64,000 bases of DNA from contig CM051457.1 in the NCBI GenBank assembly GCA_028274465.1, positions 103,353,982 through 103,417,981 of the forward strand. Direction: 5' to 3'. The DNA is from Plantago ovata (Eukaryota; Streptophyta; Magnoliopsida; Lamiales; Plantaginaceae). Below the pieces are notes generated by a model. The model had not been told where the DNA came from. It did no database searches and saw nothing but the letters and a program-made list of their open reading frames with translations. Below, piece by piece: positions 45,504 to 57,429 of this stretch (its first letter is position 1; every line of letters starts with the position of its first letter). The position numbers and the translations under genes were made by a program.

Positions 45504-45644
45504 CTATACTCCTTTTTTCTATTTAATTTGTTTTTATTTACAGCTTTAGATTCCTAATTCTTTTAGTTTTAGTTTTCCTTTTTAATCTCTCTCTGTTTTC
45601 CTATTTGTTTCTAATCACTTCTTCTAGTCTGTCACAGATAGTGT

Positions 45645-47732
45645 ATGCCGCATACATGTTCTGCAGGAACACCGCTTGCTAATTCAATTGCTGAGATCGA
45701 TAGAGTCTACCACCAAAGAAGGCGACTACTTGAAAGACGCGCACTAGAGGAAATAGAGGAACCCGATTTCTCTGAATCTCTAATTAGTCTATTCAAGGAA
45801 ATCGACGGAATGGCAGAAGATAGACCACTGAAGGCATGGGTACAACCCACCAAGGATCGTATGAGGGGACCGACGATTGTTCTTTCGCCCGCAACCCGAG
45901 ATCTGGAAATCAAGAACCACGCATTCCAACAACTTCCGAGGTTCTATGGCTTATCAAGGGAAGATGTGATGGGGTACTTGAACGATATCGATGATTTCTT
46001 CAACCAACTCCCACGACCCGGAGCTGACATAACAACGGATGAGTTGAGAATGAAGGTTTTTGCTATGGGACTTGGCGACAGAGCCAAGTCATGGCTGAGT
46101 TCTCTACCAGCCGGCTCGCTAGAAACTTGGCAAAAGGTTTTTTCAGCTTTCATGGAGAAATACTTCCCACACACTCTGACTACCGCGCTTAAGGCGCAGA
46201 TCACTGGATTCAAGCAAGACTATGATGAGACCATCTACACCGCGTTCAAGAGGTTCCAAGATCTCACGAACAAGTGCCCTCACCATGGTTTTGAACTCTC
46301 CGACCTAGTCCAACACTTCTACAATGGACTAACCTTCGAGAACCAACAAGTGGTGGATTTCCAATGCCGAGACAATATTTGGGAAGAAACCGCAGAAGCC
46401 GTCTGGGCAGTTTTCGAAAGGCTTGCTAAGGGTTCGCAGTTCAAGGACCCAAGAGCAATGGTTAGGAGACGTGGACCTGAAGCTCCACCGACTCAAGAAG
46501 CCCCTATGTACAGGGGGAATGGGGATCAATTCGAGTGCTTTACCAACGAATTGAAGCAAGTCCTCAAGAGCGCCACCGGAACAACTGTTTCGAATGAAGT
46601 ATGCCGAATATGCAAGAACTATGGGCATGGAGCTCATATGTGTAGGTCGGAGCTGGCATACGAAGATGGCAACTGGGCTCGAGGAGGAGAAGAAGAAGCC
46701 TTTGCTACGGAGTTTGGCACTCAAGAAGTTAGCTACGGACAAGACGGTAGGAATCCTCGAGGTGGATTTTGGAGAAGAGGATACCGTACCAATCAAGGAT
46801 ATGCACCGGCTAACCAGACTTATGGACCTAACCAAGACCGTAGTAGGCTGAACTATGGTAATGATCACTGCGAAAACCCCGCTCCGAAAGAGCCACCGAA
46901 GTCGAAGACGGCTCTACTGATGGAGAACTTACAAAAGATGGTCGATGACACACAAAGTTTTCTCAAACGGTATGAAGAAGATTCTGAGAAGACTAGGGCA
47001 AGGCTTGATAAGTTGGAAGAGAGCACTAGGCTTTCCCATCAAAAGATGCAAGAGTTGATCGACCGAAGAGCAAGTAAGGAACAAGGCAACACTGAGAAGG
47101 TCGTTAGGTGCAAGTGTTGCATGAAGGAAGAACTTCTACAGGCTGAGGAAGAAGAGGAGGACCTTAGTTCTGACGCAAGTGATGAGGAGCAAGAGGATCC
47201 CGAACCACTCCCTAAAAGTTTCGATGTTAAGGTAGGGATTGGTGAGCTTGAAGATGTCCGTGCCACGCTAGACACGGGATCCTACTCAAACATAATTCCT
47301 TTAAATGTGTTTGAAAAAAGTAACCTTGGAAAACTATCTGAGGAAAGAGCTATTGTGCGACTGGCGGATGGATCATTCATGAGACCCGAAGGCGTTGTGA
47401 AAAATGTGTTGGTCAAGATTGGTGAAGCATCAATAAACACCAATTTCGTAGTTATGCCGGCATCTGCACCTGGGACGGGGGATGTCATACTCTTAGGGCA
47501 AACATTCTTGACCAAGCTACGCTCAGTAATGGACATCTACCAAAGAACTTGCACCATTGAGGTGGATGGCAAGCAACACGTATTACAAGCCATGCCTGAT
47601 CCACCGGAACCGCCTGATATTATTACTCACTATTGTGGTCTTGCAGCCTATATTCTTTCTTATTCACAGGTTCGTGGCATGGAAAGGAGATCAATGAAGG
47701 GGAAGACTAGTACCCGCAAAAAGAAGAGATAG
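45645..47732 (+). CDS. Gag-aspartic protease protein of element E
   Basis: Intact 695-codon frame from ATG 45645. Residues about 85-235 match the plant retrotransposon gag domain (RFYGLSREDVMGYLNDIDDF, SWLSSLPAGSLETWQKVF, FMEKYFPH). A zinc knuckle CRICKNYGHGAHMC (CX2CX4HX4C) is near residue 320. A Glu-rich linker is near 500-525. An aspartic protease follows at about 540-660 with ATLDTGSYSNIIPLNVF (catalytic DTG) and VILLGQTFL. The frame then stops; in autonomous relatives RT would follow. The protein would form the particle and could package its own RNA while RT and integrase come from another element. Intactness despite missing pol suggests selection or recent origin. Confidence 0.9.
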   Translation: MPHTCSAGTPLANSIAEIDRVYHQRRRLLERRALEEIEEPDFSESLISLFKEIDGMAEDRPLKAWVQPTKDRMRGPTIVLSPATRDLEIKNHAFQQLPRFYGLSREDVMGYLNDIDDFFNQLPRPGADITTDELRMKVFAMGLGDRAKSWLSSLPAGSLETWQKVFSAFMEKYFPHTLTTALKAQITGFKQDYDETIYTAFKRFQDLTNKCPHHGFELSDLVQHFYNGLTFENQQVVDFQCRDNIWEETAEAVWAVFERLAKGSQFKDPRAMVRRRGPEAPPTQEAPMYRGNGDQFECFTNELKQVLKSATGTTVSNEVCRICKNYGHGAHMCRSELAYEDGNWARGGEEEAFATEFGTQEVSYGQDGRNPRGGFWRRGYRTNQGYAPANQTYGPNQDRSRLNYGNDHCENPAPKEPPKSKTALLMENLQKMVDDTQSFLKRYEEDSEKTRARLDKLEESTRLSHQKMQELIDRRASKEQGNTEKVVRCKCCMKEELLQAEEEEEDLSSDASDEEQEDPEPLPKSFDVKVGIGELEDVRATLDTGSYSNIIPLNVFEKSNLGKLSEERAIVRLADGSFMRPEGVVKNVLVKIGEASINTNFVVMPASAPGTGDVILLGQTFLTKLRSVMDIYQRTCTIEVDGKQHVLQAMPDPPEPPDIITHYCGLAAYILSYSQVRGMERRSMKGKTSTRKKKR

Positions 47733-47998
47733 GCGCAGACAGGAGTCGAGTCAAAGACTTAAAACAATGACGCTATCCGGGAGGCAACCCGGAATTTTTA
47801 TCGCTTTCTTTACTGCTTTTCTGCATGCATTTCATTCTTGAACTATTTGCTTCTCATGTGCGAATTTGTTCATGTGTGTGTCGTATATAACTTTTGTTTG
47901 AGTGAGATTTTTCGAGTGGTTTTTTGAAAAAAAATTAGTTTCGGGGTTTAAACCGCATTTTCTGACTTCGGGACCCGTCTCCCCGCATTGGGGAGCAC

Positions 47999-48053
47999 GG
48001 GGCGAACCGCCCCGTGGTGGGGCGAACCACCCACACGTGGGGCGAACCGCCCC
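47999..48053 (+). repeat. Repeated GGGGCG-AAC-CGCCCC palindromes in E
   Basis: Two perfect copies (47999-48013, 48039-48053) and one imperfect copy (about 48019-48032). The same word lies once in the 5' LTR and twice in the 3' LTR. Confidence 0.9.
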
Positions 48054-50259
48054 ACAGTCCCAGATCTTAAAAAATGCGGATTTCAACCCCAAATCATTAT
48101 TTTCTTCATTCTTCTTCATCCTTACTCCCAAAAACCCGAATAGTGCGATTTCTCTTCAAAATCTTCATAACTTCTTCGTTTCTTGACCAAATTGAGTGTT
48201 CTTTAGCTTAATTCGAAGCCAGTTACATGATCTATCATCCTAACCGATCAGATTTCATCCTAATTCATTAGATTTGCAGATTTGAGGTATCATCTTTAAG
48301 AACCCTAATTTTCGAATTTGGCGGTTTTCTATTTTGAGCTTCAATTATGCTTGTTTGATGCATGGGTGTGTTGTTTATGTGATTAGACATGTTATTTACT
48401 ATCAATTGCATGCTCAATTTTGCTTAAATTGTTGATTTGGGTATTTTGCTATTAGATGATATATCTTGTTATGCATTATGCCTTTATCTTTGATTTATAG
48501 CATATGGATATGTTTATTGGTGTAATGTTGGTGGATTTGACGATAGAATGCTTATTAGTTGAGAATGAGGATTTATGCTGTTGAATTTTTTGCGCTGCTA
48601 TGGTATGAATTGAAACCTTGTTATCAAGGTTATTGGTTGTCTAGTAAGAGCATGATGTGATGTATTGCATGTAGTAGTTACGTTGATATGTTGCATGATG
48701 AAATAGCTAGACTAGACATAGCGGTTTGGGGAGTTCGATTGATGAATTTATCACTTGTGTGTCTCGCTTTTACACTAGCATATATTTGAGTCTGTTTTGA
48801 GTCGTACGAGGTGCTAATCGCTGTTTATAGGTACCATACTAAGGGAAGGGAGTATTTCCGTATGATTGCTGTGAAGAACCATGTCAAGGAAGGTGATCTC
48901 GCTAGATGTGCGTTCGAGCCAAGGGGTTTGGCAACAACGTCGTGGATTATCCGAGAGGAGAAGCTAGAGTACACATGGAGTAAGGACTCCTATGCCTATT
49001 CATGCACCACCGAAGGGTCAGAAACCACTATTATGTCAGCACTCCATCACAAGGACTACAGAGTTCAAGTGAATAGGAAGGCACCGGGACAGTCTTGCCA
49101 CGACGGATTCGATCTTGAGTCCGAAGTTGCTCGAAGGTTCCGAAGCGCTAGCTTGGTTCCAAAACGTAATGACATGGGTACCCAGCACCTTGTTGGGGTG
49201 CCCCTTGCCTGCCTCTAAAAGGAGCATAACATTGATATTGGGAGCATCAACTGTAGAGAATGTGGACAAAATTGGAGAAAAAGGTAGAAGACTTCTGAGT
49301 ATCCGAACAGCTAACTGAAACCTTCTCGTGGAGTGAACCGTTGGAGGGGGAGGTCCTAATACCACTGCCCTTTCCCCTTCAACAGTTCACATCCTATTGG
49401 AGGACTACAGGATGGAGAATTCCATAACAGCGGCGGTTAATCTGGAGAATTCAACCTGCCACTACAACTCTACTAGTGACGATGTGCGTGACAGTAGTGA
49501 CAATGAAGACAAGAGGGACGATGATGATACAGATGGTTGAGTCGGTCCTGTCCAATCTTTTGATGGTACTACTGCCACTACGACAAGTCCCGATGATCAT
49601 ATATGAAGCTCCCAAAAGAGGCCCAATAACTCAAGAGCAGCATACTCAGCCGACCGAGGCCAAACCATGGGGTAACATCTAGTATCACATCTTATTTCCT
49701 CATTTTCTTACTGCTAGGGACTAGCGTTAATTTCATGAGGGGGGATGGGATTTAAGTGATCTGATGTTGTTAGTTTGGAGCTTGGAATTGGTAGGATGAG
49801 TATAGTACCTCGCATGCTTTATTTGTCTGCATTTGCATTTGCACGTTTACTGCTTTCTTAGATTTTTAGGTTGCATTCACTACATTCATCCTAGGATAGT
49901 CTTGCATGTTTTATATGGAGTTTATTGCCGAATTTTTTGAACTTTTTTATTGGGTAGATCAACTAGCTATGCCATTAATCGTATGTTTCATCTCTATGAA
50001 TTTGTTTGAGGTTTTTCTCGCTTGGCTTGTCACATTTATATATTGCACTTAGTTGAGCTAGGTAGTCTCGACATCACTTAGTGGTGTTTTCTCTACTGCG
50101 GTTCACGAAGGCCTTTATAATAGGATGATGCATGTTAGGATCTTATGGTTGTTTTCCCGAGTAATTATGTACCTAAGAGGCAACAAGACTTCACCATGCT
50201 TTGAGATTGCTAAATGCCTAGGAAGGAGGTAGTGTGAGGTTGTGTGATCCTTTGTTTAT

Positions 50260-50402
50260 AACCTATTCTTCCGAATAGGTTTGGGGAGGGGGTTACACCA
50301 TCATTAGACTTGTTTCTGTTTTTCATTTTTCGTATCGTGAGTTTATTTTTCCTTTTCCGTAATTTTGTACTCCAACCTATTCTTTCGAATAGGTTTGGGG
50401 AA
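50260..50402 (+). repeat. Two AACCTATTC/GAATAGGTT hairpins with polypurine-like tails in E
   Basis: AACCTATTC-N4-GAATAGGTT at 50260-50281 and 50374-50395, with 9-bp perfect arms and loops TTCC and TTTC. Each is followed by TGGGGAGGGGG or TGGGGAAG. Three more copies lie in element G. Confidence 0.9.
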
Positions 50403-51189
50403 GTCGTGTGAGTCTTTTTGTTTCTCTTTTTGTTACGCTACTGCTGGCTAGAAAAAATCGAAAAAAAAGAAAAGAAAAAATTCCAGAAAAAAAAGAGAAA
50501 AAGAAAAAAAGAATCTGAAAAAAAAAAAAAGGAAGAAAAAAAGAAGACCCCAAAAAAGCAAAGAAGGGTCCAAAAAATAAAGCCAAATAGCAGTTTAGCA
50601 AAGTTTGAGTCTTTTCCATTTTTCGTATTGTTCGTAATTGAGTTTTTCTATCTTTTATCTTTTTCGTCTTAAGTGTCATCTGTTCTAGACCACCCTCGTC
50701 CTGCCATTCAGGAAGTGGTGAATAGCTTAAGACTTTACTTGAGAGATGGGTAGAATAGGGGAGTGTTATCTTTTATAGGGAACCCTCCTTCGTTTGATGA
50801 GAGCCAGTACTGGTTCGACCTCTTTTGAGGGAAAGTCTTAACATGGTGGAACAGCAGTAAGTCCTCAGTTTCATAGGCACGGGGCAACCATTCGTATCTT
50901 AGCATGCATCATTACGTCTTCACTGACTAGGTCCAGGTAGAGAATGTTACGATAGACTATCTTGTCTTGACATAAGTGCTTATGTGGATGTGTATAAGTC
51001 AATCGAGGTATTCTTCAACCTATATTCATGCTTTGACTTATATGGTTTTTGTTCATATGTTATTTGGTAGATTCAGTAATTTAGTTCATTTTATTTGGCA
51101 TGAAACTCCATTTTTGAGTCTTGCATGTTTTTTGTATTAGAGTCTAGCTTAGATGCTTGAGGACAAGCAAAGGTTCGGTTTGGGGAGTT

Positions 51190-52456
51190 TGATGAATGTA
51201 TATTTTACACTTTCATTCGAGTCTTTTTCACCTAATTTAGCTATCCTCTATGTTAATTTAGCTATATTTTAGTACATTTTATTAGAATAGTGTCATGTTT
51301 CCCTTTAGATTTTATTTTACAGGTTTTGGTTGAAATTCGGAGATTTACGGGTAATTATATTGAAGTCTACAAGGAATTGGTGTTCCAGAAGCCTATTTGG
51401 AGTATCTGAAGGTTTCCGGATAGGATTTGGAGTCTAGGGGCCGAATCTGGAGGTTAGAAGGCCATTAGAAGTTTGAAACCGAGTCCGAAAAGGTGAAGAA
51501 ATCTAAATCCACGTCGAAAAATGCGGAAATTCCGAGAAATACTGGGGGGCGAACCGCCCCATGCCTCGGGCGAACCGCCCCAGAGGTTTTTCGGGCCTAT
51601 ATATAGTTGCGAGTTTTCTCTCCGAAAATCATATCTTTCCAAGCCTACTTTCTCACCTCTCTCTATAGTTTTAGGTAGGAACTTCCCGGGGCCTGTCCTG
51701 GGAGTTCCATAGCTTAGGGGATACTTTTTCATAGCAGATTGGAGCTCGTAGGATCACAATCATCCGGAGATTGACAACCTTCGGTAACTTTGTATCTTAC
51801 AACTTTTATCTACTTATTTTATATATTCTTTCAATATATTTTCTTCGACTGCATGCACATTATGAGTAGCTAAATTTATCGTTGGTGGTAGTATGTGAAT
51901 TCTTAGCGAGGGAAGATAATCATGCTAATGGCTATATCACGCATTATACTCCGTGTCATTGCTTTATTTCGTTGATGAGTTGAACACCAAAATTCTCGTA
52001 TGTTGTATTGATCATTATGCACACTAGGACACTTGTCGGCCAAACAGACTTAATTATCTTCGTAGTGTTGAATGATTACGGAACACAATAGGACGTTAGT
52101 TGTTGACAGGTCAGACCCATATTATCTTCGTAGTGCACAATACTTACAACAGGACCCAAGATTCATTCAAAGATCTCTATGCAAGACCGAGGAATTTATG
52201 CATGATTATCGACCCATTATGTTAAGAAGGACCATACTATCACCAACCTCCATTATCTGCTTGAAAACCCCCTATCGCTTTTTATTTGTTGTTTTATATT
52301 TTCTTGTTAAATAGATAAAGCTAGTTATAGTCCTGAGAGAACGACACTCGAGTCATTCTGCTGCTACACTACGGTTTTCGTTGTAGTTGTGGATTGCCTT
52401 TGGCTAAGTACAAATATAATTTGACTGAACCGGGACGGACAAACTCGCGTTCATCA
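51190..52456 (+). repeat. 3' LTR of element E
   Basis: 1267 bp, TGATGAATGTA to CGCGTTCATCA. Compared with the 5' LTR it has a second copy of the GGGCGAACCGCCC word (21 extra bases at about 51560-51581) and lacks 13 bases near 51845. Confidence 0.94.
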
Positions 52457-52461
52457 ACTAT

Positions 52462-52689
52462 CTGTGTGATCGGTCATCTATCCGAGGGGACATGTTTAAT
52501 AACAATACAGACAGAAATAGAGATATGACATGCTGCATGCCTGGTGTAATATAAATATGAAAGCGATACTCAATAGTAAAACAACAAACATATATTATAT
52601 TACGTTGACCCGTGTAATAGTACATATATGCCCTCTATAAGGGATCCATGCCCTTAATAAGGACTGTCTCTAGGACATATACACTATCA
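52462..52689 (-). repeat. 3' LTR of copia-2, right part
   Basis: Continues the copia-2 LTR after element E, to ACACTATCA. It is followed at 52690-52700 by ATCTCCCACTT, complement of the polypurine tract AAGTGGGAGAT. Confidence 0.92.
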
Positions 52690-52703
52690 ATCTCCCACTT
52701 GGA

Positions 52704-53396
52704 CTAGAGCCAGTCACCTTTATGCCTAATACCCAGATTAGCATAATGTCTTAAGTGGACTTCCACTGATAAGACCTTGGTGAAAGGATCTGCCACGTTG
52801 TCCGTGGTAGAGACACGTTCTATACTAACTTCTCCTCTATCAATAATCTCACGTATAACGTGATATTTTCTAAGTACATGTTTGTTCTTGTTTGTAGATC
52901 TAGGCTCCCTAGCTTGAGCGACGACGCCCGTATTGTCACAATAAATCGTTATTGGACTGGGAGCAGGAACAACCCTCAATTCCTTCAAGAACTCTGAAAT
53001 CCAGACAGCTTCTTTCGATGCTTCTGATGCAGCAATGTACTCGGCTTCTGTGGATGAGTCAGCAACCGTGGCTTGCTTAGAACTCTTCCAACAGACAGCT
53101 CCTCCGTTCAATTTGAATACGTATCCTGTCTGTGACTTAAAGTCATCAGGATCTGATTCAAATCCAGCGTCGACATACCCAAACATCTTTAATTCTGGTT
53201 CTTCACCAAACACCAAGAACATATCTTTAGTCCGTCGAATGTACTTAAGAATGTTCTTTACAGCAGTCCAGTGAGGTACTCCTGGATTTTGTTGGTGTCG
53301 ACAAGTGACACTAAGCGCATATGCCACATCGGGCCTTGTGCAATTCATTGCATACGTTATAGACCCTACTGACGAAGCATAGGGCACACGACTCAT
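52704..53396 (-). pseudogene. RNase H region of copia-2 polyprotein
   Basis: 230 codons, MSRVPYASSVGSITYAMNC onward. Catalytic-type residues lie in MFGYVDAGF, STEAEYIAASEA and IYCDNTGVV. The family-typical C-terminus (VADPFTK) is present. It is out of frame with RT upstream through a small indel near 53396, so it cannot be made from the same polyprotein. Confidence 0.86.
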
Positions 53397-54598
53397 TGCA
53401 TTTCTTCAACAGTTTTAGGACCATCCTTAACTGATAAGACAATTCCATGCCTAGCTGGGAGAAAGCCTCTCTTTGAGTCGTTCATCTTATAACGCTTCAG
53501 TATTTTATCGATGTAGGTGGACCGTGTCAATCCTAACATCCTCTTGGATCTATCTCTAAAGATCTTGATCCCTAGGATGTAGTTCGCTTCACCCAAGTCC
53601 TTCATCGAGAAGGTACTTGATAACCAAACTTTAGTCTCTTCTAGCATAGAGACATTGTTTCCCATGATCAAAATGTCATCAACATAAATGATCATGAAAA
53701 CGACTCCCTTGTCGCTGTGCCTAGCGTAGACACAGGGATCTTCCTTGCTTCTGATGAAGTCAAACGATTTGACAGCTTCATCAAAGCGGATATTCCAGCT
53801 CCTTGACGCTTGCTTTAGCCCATAGATGGATCTTTGTAATTTGCATACAGAAGTTGGCCTGGTTTTACTAATAAAACCTTTCGGCTGTACCATATAGACC
53901 TCTTCCTCAAGGTTGCAATTGAGGAAGGTAGTCTTTACATCCATCTGCCAGATCTCATAATCGTAGTAGGCAGCTATCGCAAGTAGAATTCGAATGGACT
54001 TCAATTTTGCTACCGGTGAAAAGGTTTCACCGTAATCGATGTCATACCTTTGCGTGTAGCCTTTCGCCACAAGCCTAGCTTTGTGCGTTTGTACCTTGCC
54101 ATCGGCATCTGTCTTTCGTTTAAAGACCCATTTGCACCCAATAGGTCTAACCCCTTGGGGCAAGTCTACCAAGTTCCAAACTTGGTTCTGGTACATGGAG
54201 TCCATTTCCAATTCCATGGCCTCTTGCCATTTGTCTGAGTCAATATCAATTATTGCCTCTTTGTAGGTCTCGGGATCTTTCCGATCTGATAAGCCGACAT
54301 CAAGTTCACTGATGTCTTCTATCATAAGGCTTTGCTTCTGAGGTCCTTTTAGGATCCTCTTCGACCTACGGAGCTCGACTGGTTCTGGTGCTTTTCTTTT
54401 CTGGCTTCGTGTAACACGAACATTATCAGTGGATACTGATGCAGCTGGTCGCGCCCCGCGACCCTGTTCCCTTGCGGGAGGCTGCTCTTGTGCAACTTGT
54501 TGCACATGTTGGTTGACAATGGGTTCTATTGGTGTTGTTTCAACTGTTGATCTAATCACAGGACTCCCACGGACTATGACATGCCTAGCAAGTGTCAT
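53393..54598 (-). pseudogene. Reverse transcriptase region of copia-2 polyprotein
   Basis: 401 codons open. A linker rich in Gln and Arg is followed by copia RT: VRPIGCKWVFKRKTDADGKV, ARLVAKGYTQ, FSPVAKLKSIRILLAIAA, QMDVKTTFLNC (usually KTAFLNG), YGLKQASRSWN and the catalytic IIYVDDILIMGN. The end reads KTVEEMQ then a stop created by the frame change. The frame upstream (54599-54949) is broken. Confidence 0.88.
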
Positions 54599-54949
54599 AT
54601 CATTACCATGTCTGCTTCGAAAGCTCCCACTGAACTTGAGTCCAAAATAGAAGATTTAGAGAACTCATGTTCGCGCGTGTCAGAGTCTTGAATTTCTTCA
54701 AGTTCTATCATGTCATCTAACCTCTCTTCTTCGAGGTATTCAGCTTCTAAAAACTTGACGTTTCATAGTCTCTCATCTGACGAGGATAGCCTATGAAATA
54801 TACTTTGACACCTTTGACATCTAACTTATCAGTGAGCATCAGTTTGACTATCGCAGGACAGCCCCAAGGTCTAAGATAGCCCAGTGAGGGCTTCTTTCCC
54901 TTCCATAACTCATAAGGAGTTTTCTACACTGATTTAGATGGTACACGGT
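54599..54949 (-). pseudogene. Broken stretch between integrase and RT in copia-2
   Basis: The minus-strand sequence still encodes integrase C-terminal motifs (for example ELWKGKKPSLGYLRPWGC) but with a stop at about 54925 and frame changes. No complete frame joins the flanking domains. Confidence 0.7.
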
Positions 54950-56878
54950 TCAGAATGTAGATTGCAGTTTGTAGTGCATATCCCCACATATATTTGGAAG
55001 AGTCGAGAATCCAATCATTGATCTTACCATGTCTAACAGGGTTCGATTCCTTCTCTCAGACACACCATTTAACTGTGGTGTTCCAGGAGGAGTCCATTGC
55101 GATTGAATTCCATTTTCCTTCAAGTAGTCGATAAATTCTTCACTAAGGTATTCACCCCCTCGATCTGATTGAAGAGTGACTATCCTTAGGTTCAATTCAT
55201 TCTCAACCTCATTCCTAAACTCCTTGAATTTCCCAAAGGTCTCGGATTTATTCTTCATAAGATAAATATATTCATACCTTGAGAAATCGTCAGTAAAGGT
55301 AACGAAGTAAGGATAACCCCCACGCGCATGGACTTTAAAAGGTCCACATACATCGGTATGTATGAGCTCTAAGCAACGAGTGGCACAAACACCTTGTCCA
55401 ACAAATGGTTTGTTCGTCATCTTACCCTTAACACATGATTCGCATGTACCATATGATTCAAAATCAAATGGTTCTAAGTAGTCCAACTTCCTTAGTCTTT
55501 GAATCCGTGTTTCATTGATATGGCCTAGCCGACAATGCCATAGATAAGATGGATTATTCTTCCTACTTGAAGACGGTTGTTTGTTATGTATTTGAAATAA
55601 AGATAGACTACTTTGCAAAATATATAAACCATTCACCAAGCGAGCTTTTCCATAATACTGATCATTTAATGAAAAATAACAAGTATTATTCGCAAATCGA
55701 AAGGAAAAACCCATATTGTCTAACAATGGAATGGAAATAATATTTCTGACAATGGATGGAACAAAATAAACATTATCAAGTTCTAAACATTGTCCCGAAG
55801 TTAAATCTATCTTGTTGCGTCCAACGCGTTTGGCTTCAACTGGATTGCCGTTCCCAACATGCAAGTCGATTTCACCTTGCTTGACTAGCCTGTGATCAAT
55901 TAGCCCCTGCACATTATCACAAATGTGTGAGCCACAGGCTGTATCTAATACCCAACCATTGGAGTCAAAAGTAGTAATGTTCATTTCAATAACAAACATA
56001 CCTGAGCCAGAAGCCGGTGGCTTCTTAGCTTGATCTGCCCTAAGCTTAGGGCAATCTTTCTTCCAATGTCCTTTCTGCTTACAAAAAAGACATTCATCTG
56101 TGCGCACCGTTCCGCTTCCCTTGAACTTCCTTTTCTGGTTCGGACGCTTAGGCTTATCACTCCAAGTGTTAGCCTTGGCTCCCGACTTTCCCTTACCCTT
56201 AGCACCTTTGTTTCTCGGGTTTGGGTTAGACGGTTGCCCAACAAGCATGATCGACTTTTCCTTCTTAGGAAGAGTTTGATCATATGTCTTCCGCAGATTA
56301 TGAAGTTCAAGCAGTGTTACGTCCTTCGCATTCATCGTGTAGTTAATGATAAACTGCGAATACGAACTCGGAAATGATTGAAGGACAAAGATCACCATGA
56401 TCTTGTTCTCTAGCTTAACGCCGGCATAGGCAAGCTTTTCAAAGAGACCAATCATTTTGAGAACATGCTCAGACATGTTCCCTCCTTCACTGAGCTTGCA
56501 TCTGTGTATCTCTTTGATCAAATCAAATTCAACACTTCTAGCTGTCGTCTTAAAGAGCAACTCAAGATGCTTCAACATCTCATACGGCAACATGCTTTCA
56601 TGTTGCCTATGCAGCTCATTGCTCATTGCCGCCAGCATAATACACTGCGCGGATCTAGCATCCTCAAGATGCTTATCAGACTTTGCCTTGTTGGCTTGAT
56701 TCCAAGCAGCAACCTGATCGGCAGTCTGATTTTCGGGGCACATGGGAATGACCTCGTCCAAGACGTACTCAATCTTTTCGTACCTCAACAACAAACGTAT
56801 ATTCCTGATCCAATCTAGGAAGTTTGGTCCGGTCAAAATTTGCTTCTCTAAGACAGCACGGAGCGAGATACTCGCCAT
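54950..56878 (-). pseudogene. Gag-protease-integrase of copia-2, frame lost at the integrase end
   Basis: The start ATG is at 56878-56876 (MASISLRAVL). The frame technically opens 48 bases earlier, but copia-1 supports this start. Gag covers residues 1-250, then the zinc knuckle CLFCKQKGHWKKDC and protease VLDTACGSHIC (DTA in place of DTG, as in copia-1). Integrase follows with its zinc finger (HCRLGHINETRIQ, CESCVKGKM) and catalytic D (HTDVCGPF), D (LQSDRGGEY) and E (NGVSERRNRTLLDM). At about 55000 a small indel shifts the frame, ending in an unrelated tail. Up to that point the product would supply particle proteins and part of integrase. Confidence 0.88.
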
Positions 56879-57429
56879 TTCTAATATCCTAAGGAGAAAT
56901 AATATAGAACGAAAATAATAAATCAACTATTGAAATATTATTTCTAAATACACAGTCAACATAACTAAACAACAAGGTCCTTTAGCTGTTTAGCTCCCAC
57001 TATTTTCACATATGCTTGCCCCCACAACAAACATACAGGTAATGTCCAACAAGTTACCGTAGTGGCCAAGATCCAAATCCATACTATGCTATACTCCAAC
57101 GGGGGCTGGTCGCATAGCATAATATGACCGGTAGGACTATCCAATTGCGTCACGCAACTCTTGGTTGTTAAATCTAATTTAACCCGATGCCCTACATATT
57201 GTACCTATCGAGGTCTCTAGATACAATATGCAGTAAGTCATAACCATAGGCTTACTCTAATCTGACGATCACTGCGAGTCTGTAAGACGAGGTCGCCAAT
57301 ACAAGAAAACGCAATGAAAGTTCAGAATTAAAGCATCTCAGAAATACATACATATATATATATTTCTGTACTTATATTGGTTGTGGCTTGTCGCTTGAGG
57401 GTTGTTATCAGTCATCTACAAACAAATAA

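Larger units (their letters stand above)
47733..51189 (+). other. Non-coding 3' interior of element E
   Basis: 3.4 kb with no RT, RNase H or integrase similarity. Contents are a stem-loop TCCGGG-AGGCAA-CCCGGA (47776-47793), palindromic words (47999-48053), an unrecognised 135-codon frame (48811-49218), two identical-arm hairpins (50260-50292, 50374-50402), an A-rich stretch (50459-50560), and TGCTTG-AGGA-CAAGCA with the polypurine tract GGTTTGGGGAG before the 3' LTR (51153-51187). A possible env-like frame at 48811 was considered but lacks any family mark. Confidence 0.7.
44224..52456 (+). mobile_element. Element E: gag-protease-only LTR retrotransposon (Athila-like, TR-GAG type)
   Basis: 8233 bp with LTRs at 44224-45482 and 51190-52456 and perfect target duplications ACTAT (44219-44223, 52457-52461) in the copia-2 LTR. 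It has a primer site, one 695-codon gag-protease ORF, 3.4 kb without pol, a polypurine tract and a second LTR. LTRs differ at roughly 22 sites plus two small indels by eye (about 2 percent), so it is young. No RT, RNase H or integrase remains, so it must have moved with borrowed enzymes. The gag type, the GGGAGGCAACCC stem-loop and the AGGACAAGC block before the polypurine tract are known to me from Athila-like elements. Confidence 0.92.

Noticed and set aside
48811..49218. 135-codon frame in E as an env-like gene
   Set aside because: No signal peptide, membrane segment or family motif, and placement alone is not enough. It may be chance or pol debris.
50377..50679. Lys-rich and Phe-rich frames in E
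   Set aside because: Translation of an A-rich low-complexity stretch.
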